A stretch of 11,532 bases of DNA. Origin: Firmicutes bacterium UBA3738. Lineage in GTDB: Bacteria > Bacillota > Clostridia > Peptostreptococcales > Anaerovoracaceae. The position numbers and the translations under genes were made by a program. Below the pieces are notes generated by a model. It worked only from the letters and a program-made list of their open reading frames with translations, did not search any database and was not told where the DNA came from. Location of the stretch: NCBI GenBank assembly GCA_002372505.1, contig DFGY01000038.1, positions 1-11,532 on the forward strand. Reading direction: 5' to 3'. This document shows positions 1 through 5,385 of this stretch, piece by piece (the stretch's first letter is position 1; each line of letters starts with the position of its first letter).

Positions 1-12
1 CCGTGAAACGTT
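1..12 (-). repeat. Fragment of the GGGACAGGCTTT intergenic repeat
   Basis: The first 12 bases, CCGTGAAACGTT, match the end of the repeat copy at 9531-9558 (CCGTGAAACGCT) and the copy ending at 8237. The window therefore probably begins inside another copy whose core lies upstream. Only the tail is visible, so this rests on a short match. Confidence 0.4.
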
Positions 13-32
13 ACGTGGTAAAATAAAAGTGT

Positions 33-44
33 GTAAACGTTTAC
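33..44. promoter_or_regulatory. Perfect 12-bp palindrome, cre/LacI-type operator candidate
   Basis: GTAAACGTTTAC is a perfect palindrome 27 nt before the start codon at 72. With its flanks (TGTAAACGTTTACT) it closely resembles the CcpA cre consensus and other LacI-family operators with a central CG. A TAAAAT sequence at 19-24 could be a -10 element, with its -35 outside the window. The operator would then lie just downstream of the promoter, where it could block transcription. The binding protein is inferred. Confidence 0.45.
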
Positions 45-71
45 TCCCTTAATTGTGCGTGGAGGTGAATT

Positions 72-923
72 ATGAAAAAGATTATTTCGAAAGTGCTGGT
101 GCTGGTACTGGTTACGGTTTTTACTGCATCATCAGTGGTAGTGACAACTTATGCGGAATGTGCACACGAATGGTCAGATTGGAAAGAAGGTACACCCGCT
201 ACATGTATAAGTGACGGTCAAGACTATAGAATGTGTCCGAAATGTAATGAGACTGAGTACAAAACTGTTCCCGCAACAGGAATTCATACATATGGGGATT
301 GGTATGTTTCACGCTCATCCTGTGGAGAGGACGGTGAGGAAGTAAGGCGTTGCATATATTGCAACGCATACGAGAAGAGGATTATTCCTCCAACGGATGA
401 CCACACATGGAGTGACTGGGATGTGACTAAAAAAGCCACTATATATAAGAAGGGTAAAAAACAACGGCAATGTCTGGATTGCTTTGAAACTCAGACTAAA
501 GGAATAGCGAAACTAAAGGCTTTTGCAAAGTTCACAAGCAAAAAATATACCGTCACAAAGGGCAAGAAACTCAATCTAAAGAAGAAGCTCAAGTTTGCCA
601 AGGGTGACAAAATAAAAAGGTGGAAGAGTTCCAACCGCAAGGCAATAGTAAACAAAAAAGGCGTTGTAACGGCCCGCAAAACCGGAACTACGAAAATTAC
701 TGTTACTATGAAGTCGGGTAAAAAGGCAACCTGCACCATTAAGGTTAAAGCAAAGAAAAAGGCGAAGGCTAAGAAAAAAGCTGGTGGCACAGTTTACTGG
801 ACGCCATACGGAAAGGTTTATCATTCAACAAGGGACTGTCCGACTTTAAGCCGTTCAAAGACGATACTTAGCGGCCCCCTTTCAAAATGCCCGAAGAGCC
901 GTGGATGTTATGTATGTTATTAG
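72..923 (+). CDS. Secreted Cys-rich repeat protein with Big2-like domain
   Basis: The 283-aa product starts with a signal peptide (KK, hydrophobic stretch, TYA then E at residue 29). Three tandem units of about 40 residues follow (32-71, 72-110, 111-146). Each opens with H-x-[WY]-[SG]-D-W and ends with C-x2-C (C55/C58, C94/C97, C134/C137). The first two have an extra Cys (C45, C84) that the third lacks. Residues 150-229 resemble a bacterial Ig-like group 2 domain (TVTKGKKLNL, WKSSN, GVVTARKTGTTKITV). A Lys/Ala-rich linker leads to a C-terminal module (242-283) with YGKVYH, C256, C273, C279 and C282, possibly metal binding. The start is set by GGAGGTGA at 61-68. It is probably exported and wall-associated through its basic residues, since no LPXTG motif or membrane anchor is visible. 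Its function is unknown. Confidence 0.9.
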   Translation: MKKIISKVLVLVLVTVFTASSVVVTTYAECAHEWSDWKEGTPATCISDGQDYRMCPKCNETEYKTVPATGIHTYGDWYVSRSSCGEDGEEVRRCIYCNAYEKRIIPPTDDHTWSDWDVTKKATIYKKGKKQRQCLDCFETQTKGIAKLKAFAKFTSKKYTVTKGKKLNLKKKLKFAKGDKIKRWKSSNRKAIVNKKGVVTARKTGTTKITVTMKSGKKATCTIKVKAKKKAKAKKKAGGTVYWTPYGKVYHSTRDCPTLSRSKTILSGPLSKCPKSRGCYVCY

Positions 924-969
924 AATATAATCAGAATAAGAAAGGAAGCTAGTTATTTCTATTATAATA

Positions 970-1650
970 ATGATGGCGGTAATTCCGCCCCTATACCTGA
1001 TATACAGAGTGTACAAGCTGGATTCCATCGAAAGGGAGCCGACGGATCTTATGATCAAGCTGCTCATTTTCGGTGTGCTGTCCGTAATTCCGACAGCCTT
1101 GATCGAGCAGCTGCTTGATAGTTTTCTGGTTAATGGAATATGCGCCGGACTGCCCCAGACTCAGAAACTGGCGGTACAGTTTTTCATTGCCGTTGCATGG
1201 GTGGAGGAAGGCTGTAAGCATTTCTTCCTGAAGCGTGGCAGCTGGAATCACCCGGCCTTCGACTTCCGCTTCGATGCAATCGTTTACTCTGTAGTTGTGT
1301 CCCTGGGCTTCGCTGCCCTGGAAAACATAATGTATGTCATGCAGTACGGCGTGCAAGGCGCCCTCATCAGAGCGGTGACGGCCATTCCCGGACACTGCAT
1401 ATTCGGCATATTCATGGGCCATTACTACGGAATGGCAAAGATGGCGCAGCGCCGCGGCCAGGTTGGACTGGAAAAGAGAATGCAATTCATGAGCCTGTTC
1501 ATTCCAATAATCCTCCACGGATTTTACGACTTTGCGGCATCCATGGAAAACGAAATCTGGTCCCTCGCATTTATCGCATATATCATAATTCTCGATATAT
1601 TCGCCATCAGATCAATTAAAAGATTCGCATCGGAAGACACGCCGTTGTAG
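970..1650 (+). CDS. PrsW-family intramembrane metalloprotease
   Basis: This is a multi-spanning membrane protein (226 aa from ATG 970) with the PrsW/CAAX-protease-like motifs. These are EEGCK at 79-83 (the EExxK motif), a FxxxEN motif (FAALENIMYV, E118-N119), TAIPGHCIF with H142, and HGFYD with H183. PrsW proteins cleave membrane substrates; in Bacillus subtilis PrsW performs site-1 cleavage of an anti-sigma factor. No anti-sigma or sigma gene is visible here, so the substrate is unknown. The start is doubtful. The SD-like AAAGGAAG at 941-948 is about 21 nt from ATG 970, and the frame stays open upstream without ATG, GTG or TTG. An ATT codon at 955 would have normal spacing and would complete the first membrane helix. 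The stop codon abuts an intergenic repeat. There is no clear terminator between this gene and the preceding one. Confidence 0.9.
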   Translation: MMAVIPPLYLIYRVYKLDSIEREPTDLMIKLLIFGVLSVIPTALIEQLLDSFLVNGICAGLPQTQKLAVQFFIAVAWVEEGCKHFFLKRGSWNHPAFDFRFDAIVYSVVVSLGFAALENIMYVMQYGVQGALIRAVTAIPGHCIFGIFMGHYYGMAKMAQRRGQVGLEKRMQFMSLFIPIILHGFYDFAASMENEIWSLAFIAYIIILDIFAIRSIKRFASEDTPL

Positions 1651-1680
1651 CGTTTCACGGGGACAGGCTTTTTGTTACGC
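1649..1680 (+). repeat. Intergenic repeat copy A (GGGACAGGCTTT family)
   Basis: This copy runs from CGTTTCACGGGGACAGG through CTTTTTGTTACGC and starts inside the TAG stop codon of the PrsW gene. Positions 1649-1676 are identical over 28 nt to the complement of 9531-9558. The copies at 7885-7914 and 8208-8237 differ mainly at three positions. It is non-coding and has no transposase beside it. Confidence 0.8.
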
Positions 1681-1681
1681 A

Positions 1682-1710
1682 TTGCAAAATGATGGGCTGC
1701 GTGATATTAT
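1682..1710 (+). promoter_or_regulatory. Sigma-A-type promoter for the LTA-synthase-like gene
   Basis: TTGCAA at 1682-1687 and TATTAT at 1705-1710 are separated by exactly 17 nt. Transcription would be expected to begin about 7 nt after the -10 element, near 1717, which is the first base of the ATG. No Shine-Dalgarno sequence lies between. The promoter begins two bases after repeat copy A. Confidence 0.55.
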
Positions 1711-1716
1711 GCGCTT

Positions 1717-3816
1717 ATGTCCTGGACAAAGAGATCGGTAATCCTGGCGACCATTCCGGCGGTAATAATTCTGGGTGGCGCTTTATATAAGGTTAAGGAA
1801 TTAGTGGCTTTTGAGCCGGGCGGGGTGCTCATGTTCATTGGCTGCATTTGTGCTGCGGTCATTGCATGGGTGTCGGTGGCCTTTGTGCCTCTGTTCGAGC
1901 ACAAGCGTTATCCCCTGTACGTGGTGGCGGTGTTCTTTGCCGCTCCTATGATTAATGTAATGTGCGTGGAGCGCATGAACGGTAACTTCCTGTCGGACCT
2001 GTGGCAAATTTGCTGGCTGGATAACTACTGCGTTGCACTGCTGGTGTACTTCCTTGTATTCGCCATATCGGGAAGTGTGCGAATCAGCGTCCTGACTCTG
2101 TCGCCCTTCTTCTTCATATTCGGCCTGGCCAACATGTACGTGAAGGAGTTTAAAGGCGGGCCACTGGTTCCTATGGATGTGGGAAGCATTGCCACAGCTA
2201 CGACGGTGGCAGGTCAGTTTTCTTATGATTTAGGGGTGGAAGTAGTGTTTGCCCTGAGCCTTACCATTATGATAATGACCATGTCCGGCCGTCTGAAAAT
2301 GCCTGAGCGTAGCCGCAAGATAAAAATCATCAGCAGGGTTGCTCCCCTGGCTGTGGTAGGAATTATGGCCGGACTTTTTTATGGTACGGACACATTCGTA
2401 AAGCTGGGATACAAGCCGGACTTCTTTAACCAGACAAGAGGATACGAGCACTATGGAGCTATTCTTAACTTCACGGAGAATACCAGATACCTGCGCATAT
2501 CAAAGCCTTCCGGTTACGATGAAAAGGAGCTGGAGGAGAAGACTCGCCAGGCAATTGGAACGGAAGAAATCCCGTCAATTGTGGAGAAGGCGCTGTCCGG
2601 CGGCGCTGCAGAAGCTTCTGTGAAGAACCCGGATATAATAGTGGTAATGGACGAGGCCTTTTCCGACCTTAGCATTATCGGCGATTTTAAAACAAACAAG
2701 GATCCCATTCCGTTCATGAACAGCATGAAGGATGAAACCCTTCAGGGCTATGCCTACGTTTCAGTGCTGGGCTCCGGCACCAGCAACACAGAGTTTGAAT
2801 TTCTTACGGGGAATTCCATGACATTTCTAGCTCCCGGCAGCAACGCCTATCAGCTCTATGTAAAGACAAGGCAGCCGGGGATGGTTTCCAAGCTGAAGGA
2901 CAAGGGCTACAGGACCCAGGCTCTTCACCCTTATTTCAAAGCCAACTGGAACAGGCCGGCAGTTTATAAAGACATGGGCTTTGACGAGTACAAAGCCATA
3001 GAGGACATGTTCGACGATGACATTGTCAAGGATTACACCAATAGTATAGGAATATACTATTCCCTGAGAAAGAAGCTGGAAGAAAGATACGGTGACAAGA
3101 ACATAATTCTTCGCAGATACATTTCCGATGCTTATGACTTCAAGGAACTCAGGAAGATGCACAATAAAGTGCAAAAAGAGGCTGGCAGCAAGAAGCCTTA
3201 CTTCATGTTCAACGTCACCATGCAGAATCATTCCCCCTATAGCCTGTACGCCGGGGAGGATAAGGATGTGGTCAAGCTTAAGGGTCTCAAGGGAGAATAC
3301 CCGAAGACCGAGCAGTACCTGACAATTGTCAACAAGACAGATAAAGCTCTGAAAAAACTTATAGACTATTACAGGACGGCTACCCGGCCGACTATAGTGC
3401 TATTCTTCGGCGACCATCAGCCCTTTATAGAAAAGGATTTCTATAAAGAAGTCATGGGTAATTCCATGAGCGACCTAAGCGACGAGGAAAAGATGAAATG
3501 CTATGCCACAAGGTTCATGGTATGGGCCAATTACGACATTCCCACAGGCTGGATCGATAACATCAGCATGAATTATCTTGGAGTGATGCTAATGCAGATG
3601 GCGGGAATGGAGCTCAGCCCTTATGAACAATTTCTTGCGAAGCTTTACGAGGAGTATCCTGTAATCACAGCAATGGGAGGATTTGACGCCTCGGGAAAAT
3701 ATTTCTCCGTAGAGGAAGACGGAGTGGTGAAAAATCCTGAGCTTAATCTCTATAACCAACTTATCTATAATAATCTAATTGATACGGACAAAAGAATTGA
3801 CCGGCTTTTCAGGTAG
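1717..3816 (+). CDS. LTA synthase family membrane sulfatase-like enzyme
   Basis: The 699-aa product has an N-terminal half with about five hydrophobic segments (roughly residues 7-24, 36-58, 68-85, 104-140, 170-225), then an extracellular alkaline-phosphatase-superfamily domain from about residue 303. Visible catalytic landmarks are E313 in VMDEAFSD, T355 in GSGTSNTEFEFLTG (aligns with the nucleophile Thr of LtaS), H505 in TMQNHSPY, and D566-H567 in FFGDHQP. Characterised relatives polymerise glycerol-phosphate from phosphatidylglycerol onto a lipid anchor outside the membrane. Other family members modify different polymers, so the exact acceptor is not settled. Length and topology fit the family. 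A TTGCAA-17-TATTAT promoter lies immediately upstream, but no ribosome binding site precedes ATG 1717. Met39 (1831) follows a GGGGTG and is an alternative start, but it would remove the first membrane helix. Confidence 0.92.
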   Translation: MSWTKRSVILATIPAVIILGGALYKVKELVAFEPGGVLMFIGCICAAVIAWVSVAFVPLFEHKRYPLYVVAVFFAAPMINVMCVERMNGNFLSDLWQICWLDNYCVALLVYFLVFAISGSVRISVLTLSPFFFIFGLANMYVKEFKGGPLVPMDVGSIATATTVAGQFSYDLGVEVVFALSLTIMIMTMSGRLKMPERSRKIKIISRVAPLAVVGIMAGLFYGTDTFVKLGYKPDFFNQTRGYEHYGAILNFTENTRYLRISKPSGYDEKELEEKTRQAIGTEEIPSIVEKALSGGAAEASVKNPDIIVVMDEAFSDLSIIGDFKTNKDPIPFMNSMKDETLQGYAYVSVLGSGTSNTEFEFLTGNSMTFLAPGSNAYQLYVKTRQPGMVSKLKDKGYRTQALHPYFKANWNRPAVYKDMGFDEYKAIEDMFDDDIVKDYTNSIGIYYSLRKKLEERYGDKNIILRRYISDAYDFKELRKMHNKVQKEAGSKKPYFMFNVTMQNHSPYSLYAGEDKDVVKLKGLKGEYPKTEQYLTIVNKTDKALKKLIDYYRTATRPTIVLFFGDHQPFIEKDFYKEVMGNSMSDLSDEEKMKCYATRFMVWANYDIPTGWIDNISMNYLGVMLMQMAGMELSPYEQFLAKLYEEYPVITAMGGFDASGKYFSVEEDGVVKNPELNLYNQLIYNNLIDTDKRIDRLFR

Positions 3817-3895
3817 GTGACTGACTAGTCGGGCAATATCAAGATGGACTTTTTTCAGTGAGATGTCGATTTTGTGGTGATTTTTCCAAACAATG

Positions 3896-3924
3896 TTGAC
3901 AATTAGACAAGAACTGTCTAAAAT
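3896..3924 (+). promoter_or_regulatory. Promoter with embedded operator for TetR gene 1
   Basis: A consensus -35 TTGACA (3896-3901) and a -10 TAAAAT (3919-3924) are separated by 17 nt. The spacer is filled by an inverted repeat, TTAGACAAGAACTGTCTAA (3903-3921), with perfect 7-bp arms and a 5-nt centre. A dimeric repressor bound here would directly exclude RNA polymerase. The adjacent TetR protein is the natural candidate, giving negative autoregulation. The promoter is seen in the sequence; the identity of the repressor is inferred. Confidence 0.7.
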
Positions 3925-3926
3925 TA

Positions 3927-3957
3927 AAACGTTGCGTGAACCATGGCTCACGTTTTT
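3927..3957 (+). terminator. Hairpin followed by five T, possible terminator
   Basis: CGTGAACC and GGCTCACG pair around a short centre with one mismatch. The stem may extend through the flanking AAAACGT/ACGTTTT, and TTTTT follows at 3953-3957. It could terminate transcripts arriving from the LTA-synthase-like gene. It also lies directly after the predicted start (about 3931) of the TetR transcript, so it may instead act as a 5' stabilising hairpin there. Confidence 0.45.
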
Positions 3958-4015
3958 AATCGAGAGAGGCAAATAGGATAAGTGCCGGCTTGCAGTCGGC
4001 CGAAAGGAGAAGGAA

Positions 4016-4654
4016 GTGCAAAAGCCACTTACTGATGATCAAAAACAAAAGATCATCCGGACGGCGATTTTTGAATTTGCAGAGTATGGATTTAATGGTG
4101 CAAATATCAATATGATTGCCGAGAAAGCCGGTGTCAGCGTCGGCGTAATTTACAAGTATTTCACTGACAAAGAAACTCTTTTTACTGCCTGCGTAAAAGG
4201 CAGCCTGGCATATATGGATGGAATGTTTGACAAGGCTGAAGAAGGCGAAGGAAACCTGATGGAATTCCTGGAACAGTTAATAGCCCTTGTTCAGCAGGAG
4301 GCCAGAGTTCATCCTGAATATTATAAACTTTACCTGCAGCTTACGGTCAGCGGTATGCCCAAGCAGTCAAAGGAAGTGGTATCGCTGGTAGAGAGCAGCG
4401 CTGCCCGTCTTTACCGAGATCTTTTTCTGAAAGCGAAAAACGATGGGCTCATTAGCAAGGATGTGGATTCCAGGATATTCTCATTCTACTTCGATAACAT
4501 GATTATGATGCTTCACTTCGCCTACAGTTGCGATTACTATGAGGAAAGATTTAAGATCTATTGTGGCAGGGAAATCACAAGCGAGGAAAAGGATGAGTTC
4601 GTAAGGGAAGAGATGATGAAGTTCCTGGCGGGAGCTTTCGGCTGCAATTATTGA
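4016..4654 (+). CDS. TetR/AcrR family transcriptional regulator 1
   Basis: This is a 212-aa one-component repressor. The N-terminal HTH covers residues 10-56 with the typical series AIFEFAEYGFNG, MIAEKAGVSVGVIYKYFTDKETLF. The remainder is a helical ligand-binding and dimerisation domain with no recognisable ligand signature. The start is GTG 4016, chosen because AAAGGAG at 4003-4009 has a 6-nt spacing. The gene has its own promoter with an operator-like inverted repeat inside the spacer, which suggests autorepression. Its stop overlaps the last codons of the convergent TetR gene by 7 bp. Its targets are not obvious: no efflux pump lies directly beside it, although the YhgE gene is 0.7 kb downstream. 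Confidence 0.93.
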   Translation: MQKPLTDDQKQKIIRTAIFEFAEYGFNGANINMIAEKAGVSVGVIYKYFTDKETLFTACVKGSLAYMDGMFDKAEEGEGNLMEFLEQLIALVQQEARVHPEYYKLYLQLTVSGMPKQSKEVVSLVESSAARLYRDLFLKAKNDGLISKDVDSRIFSFYFDNMIMMLHFAYSCDYYEERFKIYCGREITSEEKDEFVREEMMKFLAGAFGCNY

Positions 4655-5208
4655 TTTTTGGCGAATTTCTTTATAGCATTAAGCAGATTGCCTTCGGTAA
4701 TCTGTTTAAATTTATATACCATTTCTTTGGCCGGCAGTTTCATCCCCGTGTTAATCCAGTCTATTATCACTCCGATGAAGGCGTGGCGGTAAAATGCCGC
4801 AATGAATTCCTCGTCGTCTTCTTTCAAGTTGTAGCCCTGGGACAGTTCATCGAGAATCTCCATGAAAAGAGTATCGGTCATGTGGTGGATGTAGCGCTCC
4901 AGATGCTCGCGGGTGGAAGGTTGCCTGAGTCCATCTATGTATTTCTGATTTGACAATATGGTGTCGAATAAGCTGTAGAGTCCTTCTTCCCAGGTGGATG
5001 TAGTAAATTTGCCTGAGGTCAGCTGCTCCGTTTCCCGGGCCAGTGACCATTCCGCCAGCTCGTAAATGTCCTGGAAGTGGTAGTAGAATGTCATGCGGGA
5101 AAGGCCGCAGGCTTCTGTCAGCTCGGATATGGTGACCTTCTCCAGGGACTTGTGGAGCAGGGCTTCTTTCAGTGCGTCGGACAGTGCTATCTTTGTTAAG
5201 TTTGACAT
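4648..5208 (-). CDS. TetR/AcrR family regulator 2 (DhaS-like), divergent from yhgE
   Basis: The 186-aa product has an HTH at about residues 10-55 (TISELTEACGLSRMTFYYHFQDIYEL). Its C-terminal domain is of the TetR_C_8/DhaS-like type (FYRHAFIGVIIDWINTGMK at about 139-157). The minus-strand ATG at 5206-5208 is preceded by GAGGAG (5215-5220) at 6-nt spacing. The gene is divergent from the YhgE/Pip gene, a pairing often seen in Firmicutes. Two copies of TATCA-N2-TGATA lie between them, so this protein probably represses the YhgE gene and perhaps itself. Its 3' end overlaps the convergent TetR gene by 7 bp, leaving no room for a terminator between the two. Confidence 0.93.
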   Translation of the reverse strand: MSNLTKIALSDALKEALLHKSLEKVTISELTEACGLSRMTFYYHFQDIYELAEWSLARETEQLTSGKFTTSTWEEGLYSLFDTILSNQKYIDGLRQPSTREHLERYIHHMTDTLFMEILDELSQGYNLKEDDEEFIAAFYRHAFIGVIIDWINTGMKLPAKEMVYKFKQITEGNLLNAIKKFAKNQ

Positions 5209-5254
5209 AACTAACTCCTCGGATTATTATAGACTTAAGGTTATTATCAATTTA

Positions 5255-5291
5255 TATCATATGATAAAAATTTTATCAAATGATAAAATTT
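5255..5291. promoter_or_regulatory. Tandem palindromic operators between tetR2 and yhgE
   Basis: TATCATATGATA (5255-5266) is a perfect palindrome. A second site centred at 5279.5 has 11-bp perfect arms (AAATTTTATCA and its complement) around AA, spanning 5268-5291. Both share the core TATCA-N2-TGATA, and their centres are 19 bp apart, close to two helical turns. A further TGATA half-site lies at 5291-5295. A possible -10 (TATACT, 5320-5325) for the YhgE gene lies downstream, but I could not identify a convincing -35 for it. The sites lie 47-78 bp upstream of the TetR gene 2 start. Confidence 0.75.
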
Positions 5292-5385
5292 GATAAATGC
5301 TCAAAGTGAATAAAAAGAATATACTTTTTTGTGGATAATAAGTCGTGTGAACAGGACACGCAGGATACTGAGAAAGGGAAGAGAA

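Noticed and set aside
991..1518. 175-codon open frame on the minus strand
   Set aside because: It is entirely antisense to the PrsW gene, whose catalytic motifs are clear, and its translation shows no recognisable domain.
2827..3231. 134-codon open frame on the minus strand
   Set aside because: It is antisense to the conserved sulfatase domain and has no supporting start context.
4651..4953. 100-codon plus-strand frame after TetR gene 1
   Set aside because: It is antisense to TetR gene 2, which has a clear HTH and ribosome binding site.
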